Positions 1-7,343 of a DNA stretch of 34,905 nucleotides are shown in pieces. Below the pieces are notes generated by a model. The model had not been told where the DNA came from. It saw only the letters and a program-made list of their open reading frames with translations, and did no database searches. Position 1 is the first letter of the stretch. Every line of letters begins with the position of its first letter. The position numbers and the translations under genes are program-made. Origin of the DNA: Clostridiales bacterium Firm_10 (GTDB taxonomy: Bacteria > Bacillota > Clostridia > Christensenellales > Aristaeellaceae); the NCBI GenBank assembly GCA_001603025.1, contig LVAP01000054.1:1-34905 (forward strand), in the 5' to 3' direction.

Positions 1-17
1 TGCTCAATTTTCAGCAT
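1..17 (-). CDS. 5' end of a gene leaving the left edge (partial)
   Basis: Only the start of this gene lies in the window: an ATG at 17-15 on the minus strand, reading M-L-K-I-E before the edge. It is called because an AGGAGG ribosome binding site sits at 29-34, 11 bases upstream, and a strong sigma-A promoter lies at 63-90. The product cannot be identified from five codons. It follows a sugar ABC operon on the same strand but is separated from it by a terminator and has its own promoter, so it is a separate transcription unit. Sugar-processing enzymes are common in this position, but that is only context. Confidence 0.5.
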
Positions 18-62
18 ACCGTTTGTTTCCTCCTTTTTATTCAGGAACCCTGTGCTGCCTCT

Positions 63-90
63 ATTATAGCTGATCCCGCCGTCATTTCAA
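63..90 (-). promoter_or_regulatory. Sigma-A promoter for the left-edge gene
   Basis: On the minus strand TTGAAA (85-90) is followed after 16 bases by TATAAT (63-68). Transcription would start near position 56, just ahead of the AGGAGG at 29-34 and the ATG at 17. Both hexamers are near-perfect. Confidence 0.65.
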
Positions 91-220
91 CGGGCTTTGC
101 TCATAAACCGCCGTTTTGAGTTCAAACGATACACTTTTCGCACCAAAAGCGCAGGACAGCGCATGCCGTGCAAGGCGTCTGAACCGCTCTCAGGCTTATC
201 CGGCGCGCCCACAGAGAAGG

Positions 221-254
221 AAAGTCCCGGGGCGGCAAACCGCCCCGGGACTTT
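221..254 (-). terminator. Rho-independent terminator of the sugar ABC operon
   Basis: A perfect 15-bp inverted repeat (AAAGTCCCGGGGCGG at 221-235, complement at 240-254) with a 4-base loop lies 27 bases past the stop codon of the solute-binding protein gene. On the minus strand the stem ends in CTTT and is followed by a T-rich CCTTCTCT stretch. Confidence 0.75.
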
Positions 255-281
255 GTCAGCCGTAATTCAAACGATTATGAA

Positions 282-1958
282 TTACTTGCCGCCACGCTCG
301 TAAGCGCGCTGCACGGCAGCGTTGCGGATCTCCAGGCACTTGTCGATGCCCATGGCCTTCAGGCCATTCTGGAAATCGGCCCAGGTGTCATCGTTCAGGT
401 CGGAAACACCGGTCAGGAACTTGGTGATCGTCTCGTCCTTGTAGGTGTCGATATCGGTCTCCAGGCTGGCCAGCTCTTCGGATTCCTCGGTGGTGAAGTA
501 CAGGCGCGGCATCAGCGAGCCGGAATAGTCAGAAGAACCGTTCCAGGTCTCGATGGTCTTCAGCTGGTCGGCGTACTTCATGAACTGCACCAGATAGCCC
601 TCATCCTGCGGGAAGGGGCCGGAGCTGTGGGCGCGGATGTACAGCGAGCAGGCCTCGGCCACGGCGTGATCCGGATCAGCCAGGATGGCGTCGGACCAGC
701 GGGGGAACTTGTCGCCGAAGGCGCTCAGATCCACGGGGGAGTTCAAGTCTTCATAGTTGATGTAGTTGAAGGAGATGCCTTCCTTGCCGTAGTTGAACAT
801 TTCCTTGCCCTCTTCGGAGTAGCCGAAGTCCAGGTAACGGCAGGCGCCCTCGACGTCCTCACAGGCCGTGGTGATGAAAGCGCAGAAGGAAGCCACATGC
901 AGGGCGGAACCGCCGAAGCGGCTCTTCTGGCCCTTTTCCAGGGTCGGGAAGGGCAGCGCGAAGGAACGGAAGCCTTCGGGGTTGGCGGGCTCGGACTTGG
1001 TGCCCAGCTCAGCGTTCTTGTAGTCATACCAGGTGCCCATGCCGCCGCCCAGGTTGGAGAAGTACATGGCCGCGTTGTCAGACAGGATGTTCTGGCGCAG
1101 CTGGGCGGTGTTCAGGTTGGCCTGCCAGTCGGGATTGATCAGGCCATCGTCGATCCAGACCTTGATCTGGGCGACGAAATCCTTGAAGGCGTCCTGGGTG
1201 GGGCCGTACTGCACGTTGCCCTCTTCGTCCAGGTAGTACTCCCAGCCCACGCCATAGGCGCCGGGCAGCGCGGAGTTGTCGCCGATGCTGTTCAGCGAGA
1301 CGCAGAGCAGCGGATACTCGCACTTGCCGGCCTCTTTGAAGGCGCGCAGCACGGTATCCCAGTCTTCGATGGTGCTGGGCAGGTTGTTCTCATCGAAGCC
1401 GATGCCCAGTTCCTCCAGCCAGTCGATGCGGACCTGGGGGCCCCAGCTGGTCAGAAGGATGTCATCCTCGCGGATGAAGGGGAAGTTGGTGATGTTGCCC
1501 CGGTCGGTGATCAGCTGGGGCAGCCATTCCGGATGCGCGTCGAAGTAGGCCTTCAGGTTCGGCACCAGGCCGTTGTCCCACGCGTCGTTCAGGGTGATGA
1601 TGACGCCGTCGTCCACAGCCTTGTCAACGCCGCCGGGATAGTTGGAGGTGTTGGACAGGTCGCGCTCGATGATGTCGGTGTAATCGCCGGTGGCGATCAT
1701 CAGGTTGAACTTCTCGGCTTCCTGGCCAGCCGGGGGATGAACGAACGTCACGACGCAGTTCGTCTTCTCTGCGATCCACTTGGAAAGCTCAGAATCGGCC
1801 CAGTTGGTGAACATGACGGTTTCCTTCGAAGTATCCAGAGCGCGCCAGTAGGTGAGCTCGGACGGCTCGGAACCATCAGCCATCGCGGTGATGCTGACGA
1901 CGGACATGAGCATCATGAGGCTCAGAACCAGCGCCAACACCTTGGTGGTCTTCTTCAT
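282..1958 (-). CDS. Extracellular sugar-binding protein of an ABC importer (LplA/YtcQ-type, family 1)
   Basis: This 558-residue protein is the solute receptor of the importer whose two permeases lie just upstream. It starts with a clear signal peptide (K-K-T-T-K, hydrophobic core at about residues 7-24, Ala-Met-Ala-Asp cleavage region near 27). The mature part resembles the large (over 500-residue) LplA/YtcQ binding proteins that pair with LplB/LplC-type permeases and usually bind oligosaccharides. The start follows an AAGGAGGG site eight to nine bases away. It is the last gene of the operon, and a hairpin in the 66-base gap before it may set its level apart from the permeases. The oddity is the signal peptide: no lipobox Cys is visible, although Bacillota binding proteins of this kind are normally lipoproteins. 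The exact sugar cannot be told. No ATPase is present; this class commonly borrows a shared MsmX-like ATPase. Confidence 0.88.
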   Translation of the reverse strand: MKKTTKVLALVLSLMMLMSVVSITAMADGSEPSELTYWRALDTSKETVMFTNWADSELSKWIAEKTNCVVTFVHPPAGQEAEKFNLMIATGDYTDIIERDLSNTSNYPGGVDKAVDDGVIITLNDAWDNGLVPNLKAYFDAHPEWLPQLITDRGNITNFPFIREDDILLTSWGPQVRIDWLEELGIGFDENNLPSTIEDWDTVLRAFKEAGKCEYPLLCVSLNSIGDNSALPGAYGVGWEYYLDEEGNVQYGPTQDAFKDFVAQIKVWIDDGLINPDWQANLNTAQLRQNILSDNAAMYFSNLGGGMGTWYDYKNAELGTKSEPANPEGFRSFALPFPTLEKGQKSRFGGSALHVASFCAFITTACEDVEGACRYLDFGYSEEGKEMFNYGKEGISFNYINYEDLNSPVDLSAFGDKFPRWSDAILADPDHAVAEACSLYIRAHSSGPFPQDEGYLVQFMKYADQLKTIETWNGSSDYSGSLMPRLYFTTEESEELASLETDIDTYKDETITKFLTGVSDLNDDTWADFQNGLKAMGIDKCLEIRNAAVQRAYERGGK

Positions 1959-1981
1959 GTAGGGTTCCCTCCTTTTTTAAT

Positions 1982-2005
1982 TTAACAGCATTGCGCTGCT
2001 GTTAA
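1982..2005 (-). promoter_or_regulatory. Intercistronic hairpin before the binding-protein gene
   Basis: A 9-bp inverted repeat (TTAACAGCA at 1982-1990, TGCTGTTAA at 1997-2005, 6-base loop) sits between permease and binding-protein genes. It has no U-run after it on the minus strand, so it is not a convincing terminator. A 5'-end stabiliser or processing site that raises binding-protein mRNA relative to permease mRNA is the usual explanation for such a hairpin; this is inference. Confidence 0.45.
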
Positions 2006-2024
2006 CCGGGATTGGCAGGGCACA

Positions 2025-2945
2025 TCAGCCCTTGATGGCGCCGATCATGACGCCCTTCACGAAGTACTTCTGCAGGAAAGGGTATACCAGCAGGATCGGG
2101 ATGGTCGCCACCATGATGGTGGAGTACTTGATGGTTTCGGAAATCGGGATGGTATCGTCCGCCACGGCGTTCTGCGCGCCGGAAGCGTCTTCCGTGTTGG
2201 CCAGCAGAATCTCGCGCAGGATCAGCTGCAGCGGGAATTTCTCGCGGGTATTCAGGTAAATCATGGCGCTGAACCAGCTGTTCCAGTGGCCCACCGCGTA
2301 GTACAGCAGGATGACCGCCAGCGTGGGCAGCGACAGCGGGAGGATGATCCGGAACAGGATCACCATGTCGTTGGCGCCGTCAAGCTCAGCGGATTCCTCC
2401 AGCGAGGCCGGGATGTTGGAGAACGCCGTGCGGGTGATGATCATGTTGAAGGTGCTGATGGCGCCGGGCAGCAGCAGCGCCCACACGGTGTCCAGCATCT
2501 TCATGCCCTTGACCAGCAGGAAGGTGGGGATCATGCCGCCGTGGAAATACATGGTGAAGATGATGAGGCCGGTCATGGGGCCCTTCAGCATGATGTCCTT
2601 GCGGGAAAGCACGAAGGCGCACAGCATGGTCATCAGCATGTTGATGGCGGTGCCCAGCAGCACATAGTAGATGGTGTTGCGGTATCCCAGGGGAATCATC
2701 GGGTTGGCCAGCACCTTCTCATAGCTGGCGAAGGTAATCTTGCCCAGCGGATAGAAGATGGGGCCCACATGGTACATGTAGGAGGTGGGCGCGGAAATAG
2801 AAGCCATGGCCACGTGCCACAGGGGATACAGGGTGACGGCAGCCAGCAGAATCATGAACAGGTAGTTGCAGGTGTCGAAGATGACGGAAGCCGTCGTCTT
2901 CTTGATGCGGTTGCCGCGTACGGTGTATTTGGAGTTATTCGCCAT
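2025..2945 (-). CDS. Sugar ABC transporter permease (LplC/YtcP-type)
   Basis: This is a 306-residue inner-membrane permease subunit with about six hydrophobic segments, the first at about residues 27-47. The cytoplasmic EAA loop that docks the ATPase is visible as E-E-S-A-E-L-D-G-A followed by I-I-L-P-L-S-L-P (around residues 185-210). The C-terminus ends V-K-G-V-M-I-G-A-I-K-G, typical of carbohydrate permeases of the LplC/YtcP/MalG type. A GGGAG site precedes the ATG. It lies 17 bases after the partner permease gene and upstream of the binding-protein gene, so the three are one operon. Length and motif are normal for the family. The substrate is not determinable; oligosaccharide uptake is the family expectation. 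Confidence 0.9.
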   Translation of the reverse strand: MANNSKYTVRGNRIKKTTASVIFDTCNYLFMILLAAVTLYPLWHVAMASISAPTSYMYHVGPIFYPLGKITFASYEKVLANPMIPLGYRNTIYYVLLGTAINMLMTMLCAFVLSRKDIMLKGPMTGLIIFTMYFHGGMIPTFLLVKGMKMLDTVWALLLPGAISTFNMIITRTAFSNIPASLEESAELDGANDMVILFRIILPLSLPTLAVILLYYAVGHWNSWFSAMIYLNTREKFPLQLILREILLANTEDASGAQNAVADDTIPISETIKYSTIMVATIPILLVYPFLQKYFVKGVMIGAIKG

Positions 2946-2962
2946 TTCTGCTCAGCTCCCTT

Positions 2963-3922
2963 CTACCACAGGCTGGTCTCGGTGACCTTGCGGCTGATCG
3001 CGTTGGCCGCCATGACCAGGATGAAGTTGATGATGTTGTTCATCAGGCCCACGGCCGAGGAGAACGAATAGCTGAAGTCCTGCAGGCCGCGGCGGTAGAC
3101 GTAGGAGGAGATGACGTCGGCCACCTCGTAAGTGCCGGTGGTGTACAGGAGGATGATCTTCTCAAAGCCCAGGCTCATCAGGTTGCCGATACGCAGGATG
3201 AGCATGATGACGATGGTGGGCAGCAGGCAGGGAATGGATACGTGCCACACCCGGTGGAAGCGGTTGCCGCCGTCGATGGCCACGGCCTCGTAGAGCTCCG
3301 AATCCACGCCGGACAGGGCGGCGATGAAGATGATGGAGTTCCATCCGATGCTCTGCCAGATGTCCGAGGATACGTAGATGGTGCGGAACAGGCTCATCTT
3401 GCCCAGCAGCGCACTCTTGACATAGTTTGGATTGATCAGCTGCGCGATCTGGTTGAACAGGCCGTTGGTGGAGCAGAAGTCCACCAGGATGCCGGCGATG
3501 ACCACCGTGGAGATGAAGTGCGGCAGATAGGTGATGGTCTGCACCGCCTTCTTGAAGACGGGCTTGTGGATCTCGTCCAGCAGCAGCGCCAGGATGATCG
3601 GCGCCGGGAAGCCGAACAGCAACAGGTAAATGTTGATAAACAGGGTGTTGCGAATGGTGCGCCAGGCGTAAACGCCGCTGAAGAAGCTGATGAAGTGCTT
3701 CATGCCCACCCACTTGCTGCCCCAGATGCCTTTGCCGGGATTGAAATCCTTGAAGGCGATCTGCACGCCGTAGAGCGGCCCGTAATGGAAGATGATGTAG
3801 TACGCGAGCACTGGAATCATCATCATATACGTCCACTTGTGCTTGACGATGTTGCGCCCCAGCCTGGCCAGATAGCTCTGGCTCTTACGAGGACGGCTGG
3901 AAACGGCCCCACCCTGTGCCAT
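2963..3922 (-). CDS. Sugar ABC transporter permease (LplB/YteP-type)
   Basis: This 319-residue integral membrane protein is the first gene of the sugar import operon. It has about six transmembrane segments; the first covers roughly residues 31-50, after a basic cytoplasmic N-terminus. The EAA loop reads E-A-V-A-I-D-G-G-N followed by H-V-S-I-P-C-L-L-P, which contacts the ATPase. The YGPLYGVQIAFKDFNP stretch after the first helix is characteristic of the LplB/YteP permease group. The start is supported by GGGAGGAAC eight bases upstream. The transcript should begin near 3989 from the strong promoter at 3996-4024, giving a leader of about 67 bases. It partners the LplC-type permease and the binding protein. 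Confidence 0.9.
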   Translation of the reverse strand: MAQGGAVSSRPRKSQSYLARLGRNIVKHKWTYMMMIPVLAYYIIFHYGPLYGVQIAFKDFNPGKGIWGSKWVGMKHFISFFSGVYAWRTIRNTLFINIYLLLFGFPAPIILALLLDEIHKPVFKKAVQTITYLPHFISTVVIAGILVDFCSTNGLFNQIAQLINPNYVKSALLGKMSLFRTIYVSSDIWQSIGWNSIIFIAALSGVDSELYEAVAIDGGNRFHRVWHVSIPCLLPTIVIMLILRIGNLMSLGFEKIILLYTTGTYEVADVISSYVYRRGLQDFSYSFSSAVGLMNNIINFILVMAANAISRKVTETSLW

Positions 3923-3995
3923 AGACAGTTCCTCCCATCATTATTGCGTCATTACCGTGCCAAGGCAGCATAGCCCATATTTTTACTTACTATAA

Positions 3996-4024
3996 AGTAT
4001 ACACGAAAGAATATATGAAGTCAA
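3996..4024 (-). promoter_or_regulatory. Sigma-A promoter of the sugar ABC operon
   Basis: On the minus strand TTGACT (4019-4024) is followed after exactly 17 bases by TATACT (3996-4001). Start of transcription is expected near 3989. A second possible -10 (TATAGT, 3990-3995) overlaps. Confidence 0.75.
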
Positions 4025-4197
4025 TGACAAAAAATCCGTGCCGGCATCTCATCAGGCAGGATCCGGCATCCGTGCGGGAACCGGGCTTTTACGGCAATTC
4101 CCGCGGCTGTTTCGGGTTAATGTCAAAATCCAAATTTCAATCCGGGTTTTCACAGCGCTGCGACCCGTCCGTCCGGCTCAGGCAGGCAAATGCCGGT

Positions 4198-4226
4198 TTG
4201 ACTTTTCCATCTGCCTGTGTTATCAT
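4198..4226 (+). promoter_or_regulatory. Sigma-A promoter of the URO-D-like gene
   Basis: TTGACT (4198-4203), a 17-base spacer ending in TGTGT, and TATCAT (4221-4226). The expected start near 4233 leaves a leader of about 40 bases before the TTG start codon at 4275. Confidence 0.65.
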
Positions 4227-4274
4227 GAACGGGTATGAAGGTCCATGCACACGGAAAAGGCAGGGTGATAGAGT

Positions 4275-5378
4275 TTGAATCAGCAAGAGCTCGAGCAATT
4301 CTGGAAAAACGACGAAGAAGCCCATCGCGACAACTGTTTCTACAAAGGCTGCCAGGTGGCGCTCGGCATCAGGATGAGCCATGAATGCGTGTTCGCCGAG
4401 CTGGGCGAAGAGGGAACGCCCTGGATGCCCATGCCGCGCGACCGCCAGCTGGAGCTCAACAAGCGCTATAACGACAAGGCCGAAAAGATGGTAGGCAAGC
4501 GCCTGCTGCCGGAAACCATGCCGGAGCCGGATGCGGTGTTCCCGCAGACCAGGCGCATCGGCGAGGTGTTCGGCGGAAGCTATACCTATCAGCACGAAAC
4601 CGAATGGCTCACCCAGAGCGTCGAAACGCCGGAAGAGCTGGAAGCCCTCCTGGATCGGGTCGATCGGCTGAACATCCGTGAATTCATGCTGCCCGAAAAC
4701 TGGGAGAGCGAGAAGAAGCGCATCTTCGAGACGTACGGGCTGCGCCCCCATCCCCTGCGGCACTTGCGCGGGCCGGTGACGCTGGCCTGCTCCATCTTCG
4801 GCTCTGAAAACCTGATTTTCCTCGGCATGGACGAGCCGGATCTCTACAAGCGCTTCTCGGACACCATCGCGCGTGTGCAGCTGGAAATGTCCGCCGTGAT
4901 GGATGAGGAGGCCGGCGTGACGGCGGAATCGCGCCATGGCTTCTCCTTCGCGGACGACAACTGCTGCCTGCTGACGCCGGAGCTCTACAGGGATTTCGGC
5001 CTGCCGGTGCTGCGGCGCGTCTTCGCCCACTACAGTCCCGACCCGGACGACATGCGCTATCAGCACTCCGACAGCGCCATGGCCCACATCATTCCCGAGC
5101 TGGCCGAGCTCGACCTGACCGGCGTGAATTTCGGCCCCACGGTCATGGTGCCGGAAATCCGCAAATACCTGCCGCGCGCCCGCATCGATGGCTGCATCGC
5201 GCCCTTCACCTTCATGCGCAACCAGGAAGAACAGCTGCGCATGGAAGTGAAGCGCGACATCGATTATGGCTTCGAATACGGCGGCGTGAACATCAGCACC
5301 GCCGGCTCCATCAACAACGGCTCGCTGCTGTCCAGCATGCGCCTCATCATGGAACTGATCTGGGAAAACCGCAGGTAA
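4275..5378 (+). CDS. Uroporphyrinogen decarboxylase (URO-D) superfamily protein, not HemE
   Basis: This is a 367-residue soluble protein of the URO-D fold family, which includes true HemE and the cobamide-dependent methyltransferases (MtaA/MtbA/CmuA type). Visible family features are the R-G-P-V-T-L-A segment near residue 164, the long central helices with D-E-P-D-L-Y-K-R, the histidine-bearing Y-Q-H-S-D-S near residue 262, and the C-terminal Y-G-G-V-N-I-S region. The arginine-rich N-terminal signature of HemE is absent, so heme synthesis is unlikely; a methyltransferase or a sugar-linked role of unknown chemistry is more likely. Translation starts at TTG behind a G-G-G-T-G-A-T site; the next ATG (codon 34) would remove the N-terminal helix. 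It is monocistronic with its own promoter, divergent from the sugar operon. Such orphan URO-D proteins are common near LplABC-type operons in Clostridia, but the substrate is unknown. Confidence 0.7.
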   Translation: MNQQELEQFWKNDEEAHRDNCFYKGCQVALGIRMSHECVFAELGEEGTPWMPMPRDRQLELNKRYNDKAEKMVGKRLLPETMPEPDAVFPQTRRIGEVFGGSYTYQHETEWLTQSVETPEELEALLDRVDRLNIREFMLPENWESEKKRIFETYGLRPHPLRHLRGPVTLACSIFGSENLIFLGMDEPDLYKRFSDTIARVQLEMSAVMDEEAGVTAESRHGFSFADDNCCLLTPELYRDFGLPVLRRVFAHYSPDPDDMRYQHSDSAMAHIIPELAELDLTGVNFGPTVMVPEIRKYLPRARIDGCIAPFTFMRNQEEQLRMEVKRDIDYGFEYGGVNISTAGSINNGSLLSSMRLIMELIWENRR

Positions 5379-5486
5379 CAGCCGGCGGAAAAGCCCTCGC
5401 TGCCTTTTTCAGGTCGGATCAGCGGCATCGGACGCCAATGCCGCATGATCGGATCCCGTATCATTCATTTCAAGGGGTTATCTATG

Positions 5487-5519
5487 AGCCGGAGGGAAAA
5501 TCCTCCGGCTGCGCTTTTT
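5487..5519 (+). terminator. Rho-independent terminator after the URO-D-like gene
   Basis: A 9-bp stem (AGCCGGAGG at 5487-5495, CCTCCGGCT at 5502-5510) with a 6-base loop is followed by GCGC and TTTTT (5515-5519). Confidence 0.7.
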
Positions 5520-5581
5520 ATGCGCCGCGAAGCGGCGCTAATTCTTTACACATCCTGCTCGCAATCTTCTCCATGCGCGAT

Positions 5582-5587
5582 TATAAT
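5582..5587 (+). promoter_or_regulatory. Possible -10 element for the ECF/coaX unit
   Basis: A perfect TATAAT lies 105 bases before the transporter start and downstream of the preceding terminator. No good -35 hexamer is seen at 16-18 bases, so the call is tentative. Confidence 0.35.
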
Positions 5588-5692
5588 GATATAAAAGGTC
5601 GGTATCCGTCCGGAACCGAACCTGTGGTGTTCCCGATGTCCCCGGTTTGTTTCGTCAGGTATCCCATTGTGAACTTGAACGGAGGTATTCCC

Positions 5693-6292
5693 ATGAAAAG
5701 CAAGTTTTCAACCCGTGATTTCGTGCTGCTGGCGCTGCTCGTCGCCGTGCTGATCGTGCTCGGCCTGGTGAACATCCCCCAGCCTGCAGGCCTGTCCATC
5801 ACCTTCAACATGATTCCCGTGGCCATCGCCGCCATTGCCCTCGGCGTAAAGGGCGGCGCCATCATCGGCGGCGCGTTCGGCCTCATCAGTTTCCTCCAGT
5901 GCTTCGGCATTCTGGGCTACAGCGGCATGGGCGCGGCGCTGGTGGGCATCAGCCCCTTCCTTTCGTTTATTCAGCGCTTTGTCTCCCGCCTGCTGGTGGG
6001 CATTCTCACGGCGCTGGTCTATCAGCTGCTCCGCAAGCGCGTCAACATCCACCTCAGCGGCGTGATCACCGGCTTTGCCGCCGCCTTTCTGAACACGCTG
6101 CTGTTCATGTCTGCCCTCGTGCTGCTGTTCGGGCAGACCGAATATTTGCAGAATCTCATCGCCGGGCGCAGCGTCATGGCCTTCGTCATCGCCTCGGTGG
6201 GCATCAACGCCGTGGTCGAAATGATCGTCGCCGCCGTGCTCACCGGCGCAATCAGCGCCGCCCTGCACAAGGCGAAGCTCATCCGGGCGTAA
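5693..6292 (+). CDS. ECF transporter S component, probably for pantothenate (PanT-like)
   Basis: This 199-residue membrane protein is the substrate-binding (S) subunit of an energy-coupling-factor vitamin importer. It has about six hydrophobic helices, a basic N-terminus (K-S-K-F-S-T-R-D) and the small, Gly/Ala-rich helices of the S-component family (ECF_trnsprt type). The ATG at 5693 is chosen because GGAGG sits at 5681-5685; the frame stays open upstream to 5438 but without support. The S unit works with a shared EcfA-A'-T module, which is not in the window. The next gene, 67 bases on, is pantothenate kinase coaX, so uptake of pantothenate followed by immediate phosphorylation is the likely role. 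The S-component family is recognised with good confidence; the substrate rests on the neighbour only. Confidence 0.8.
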   Translation: MKSKFSTRDFVLLALLVAVLIVLGLVNIPQPAGLSITFNMIPVAIAAIALGVKGGAIIGGAFGLISFLQCFGILGYSGMGAALVGISPFLSFIQRFVSRLLVGILTALVYQLLRKRVNIHLSGVITGFAAAFLNTLLFMSALVLLFGQTEYLQNLIAGRSVMAFVIASVGINAVVEMIVAAVLTGAISAALHKAKLIRA

Positions 6293-6359
6293 AAGTCCCG
6301 CCGGGCCGGCCGTTCTCCGCTCCGATTATTCCGTTGATCATAAGCCGGAGGTTTTGTTT

Positions 6360-7127
6360 ATGATTTTTACCATGGACATCGGCAACACCAACATCAAAAC
6401 CGCGCTGTTCGAGGGCGATGAAATGCTGCAGTACTGGCGGCTCTCGACCAACAAGCAGATGTCGTCCGACGAATACGGCATCCTGCTGGCCAACCTTTTC
6501 CGGCACAACGGCCTGGATATGAAGGACGTCACGGGCATCATCATCTCCTCTGTCGCGCCGTCCATCAACTTCACCATCGAACACATGGTGAAGAACTATT
6601 TCGGCATCCAGCCCATGATGGTGGTGCCCGGCATCAAAACCGGCATCAACCTGAAATACGACAATCCCCGCGAGTTGGGCTCAGACCGCATCGCCAACGC
6701 CGTGGCGGCCTGGGAGCTGTACGGCGGGCCCTGCATCTTCATCGATTTCGGTACAGCCACCACCTTCGGCGTGATGTCCGCGAAAGGCGAATTCCTGGGC
6801 GGCGCCATCTGTCCCGGCCTGAAGCTGGCCAGCGAAGCCCTGGTCGACCGCGCGGCCAAGCTGCCCCGCTTCGAGCTGGTGAAGCCGGAAAGCGTGATCG
6901 GCCGCAACACCATCGCGAACCTGCAGTCCGGCATCGTCTACGGCCATGTGGGCCTGGTGACCTATCTCATCCAGAAGATGAAGCAGGAGCTCAAAACCCC
7001 GGACGCGCGGGTCATCGCCACGGGCGGCCTGGCGCTGCTCGTCGCCGGCGAAACCGACATGATCGACGTGCTGGACGGCACGCTCACGCTCAAGGGGCTG
7101 CGGCTCATCTACGAGAAGAATTCCTGA
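6360..7127 (+). CDS. coaX: Type III pantothenate kinase
   Basis: This 255-residue cytoplasmic enzyme phosphorylates pantothenate, the first step of coenzyme A synthesis. It belongs to the ASKHA fold. The N-terminal phosphate loop D-I-G-N-T-N-I-K is at residues 5-12. The substrate/phosphate motifs G-I-K-T-G-I and E-L-G-S-D-R lie around residues 90-108, and I-D-F-G-T-A-T-T-F with G-G-A-I-C-P-G-L follows at about 127-160. Length is normal for CoaX. The ATG at 6360 is preferred because CCGGAGG ends eight bases before it; an in-frame TTG at 6354 is too close to that site. It follows the ECF S-component gene by 67 bases and probably shares its transcript. CoaX enzymes usually need a monovalent cation and resist CoA feedback (family knowledge). 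Confidence 0.95.
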   Translation: MIFTMDIGNTNIKTALFEGDEMLQYWRLSTNKQMSSDEYGILLANLFRHNGLDMKDVTGIIISSVAPSINFTIEHMVKNYFGIQPMMVVPGIKTGINLKYDNPRELGSDRIANAVAAWELYGGPCIFIDFGTATTFGVMSAKGEFLGGAICPGLKLASEALVDRAAKLPRFELVKPESVIGRNTIANLQSGIVYGHVGLVTYLIQKMKQELKTPDARVIATGGLALLVAGETDMIDVLDGTLTLKGLRLIYEKNS

Positions 7128-7142
7128 CGGGGCGTGGCGCCC

Positions 7143-7179
7143 GGGTTTGCCTTTTCGCGGGGTTTGCCTTTTCCCCGCG
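7143..7179 (+). repeat. Short tandem repeat and hairpin after coaX
   Basis: GGGTTTGCCTTTTC occurs twice (7143-7156 and 7160-7173, 17-base period). The second copy forms the loop of a perfect 7-bp stem (CGCGGGG 7156-7162, CCCCGCG 7173-7179). There is no U-run, so it is at best a weak terminator for coaX. Confidence 0.4.
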
Positions 7180-7191
7180 CCGTGTTATACG

Positions 7192-7200
7192 TGTTATAAT
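7192..7200 (+). promoter_or_regulatory. Extended -10 promoter before the PP2C-like gene
   Basis: TGTTATAAT at 7192-7200 is a TG-extended -10. No good -35 lies at the right spacing, which extended -10 promoters tolerate. Transcription would start near 7207, about 137 bases before the phosphatase ATG. Confidence 0.4.
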
Positions 7201-7204
7201 AGAC

Positions 7205-7315
7205 ATGTTCGCGCGGTGGCGCGGCCTGCGCTGCCCGGGCGGCTCCTCCGGCTGGACGCGCGGCCTGATGATGGCCTCCGTCATGGGAGCCCTGATGGGC
7301 CGCAGGCCGGTTTAA
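7205..7315 (+). CDS. Possible 36-residue small membrane-like peptide
   Basis: An ATG at 7205 opens a 36-codon frame ending in TAA at 7313-7315, between the extended -10 element and the phosphatase gene. The first half is Arg/Gly-rich and the second half (G-L-M-M-A-S-V-M-G-A-L-M-G-R-R) looks like a short Gly/Met-rich membrane helix with a basic end. The ATG falls almost at the predicted transcription start, so it would be translated leaderless or nearly so; there is no ribosome binding site. It may simply be leader sequence of the next gene. Confidence 0.15.
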   Translation: MFARWRGLRCPGGSSGWTRGLMMASVMGALMGRRPV

Positions 7316-7343
7316 TCCAATCAGAAAGAGTGGGCTCACCGAC

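Larger units (their letters stand above)
3923..4274. other. Divergent intergenic region between sugar operon and URO-D-like gene
   Basis: This 352-base gap holds two outward-facing sigma-A promoters (3996-4024 minus, 4198-4226 plus). The 170 bases between them contain no convincing gene, riboswitch or long palindrome. Small frames here lack ribosome binding sites. The AT-rich block at 3978-4035 stands out against GC-rich surroundings and is explained by the minus promoter. Confidence 0.6.
5379..5692. other. Intergenic region between URO-D-like gene and ECF transporter gene
   Basis: This 314-base gap holds the terminator of the upstream gene (5487-5519), a short GCGCCGC/GCGGCGC palindrome just after it, and a possible -10 TATAAT at 5582-5587 for the pantothenate genes. 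An open frame runs from 5438 into the transporter, but the first 85 codons cross the terminator and lack a ribosome binding site, so it is treated as non-coding. No known riboswitch fold was recognised. Confidence 0.5.

Noticed and set aside
97..303. A 68-codon plus-strand frame near the left end
   Set aside because: It runs through the operon terminator and into the binding-protein gene, with no ribosome binding site.
627..1985. A 452-codon plus-strand frame antisense to the binding-protein gene
   Set aside because: Shadow of a clear ABC binding protein with signal peptide and ribosome binding site.
4015..4278. Short plus-strand frames in the divergent promoter region
   Set aside because: They overlap both promoters and have no supporting start signals or recognisable product.
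4275..5378. True uroporphyrinogen decarboxylase (HemE)
   Set aside because: The Arg-rich N-terminal substrate-binding signature of HemE is missing and no heme genes are near.
5438..5692. An 85-codon N-terminal extension of the ECF S component
   Set aside because: It crosses the upstream terminator and lacks a ribosome binding site; GGAGG sits just before the ATG at 5693.
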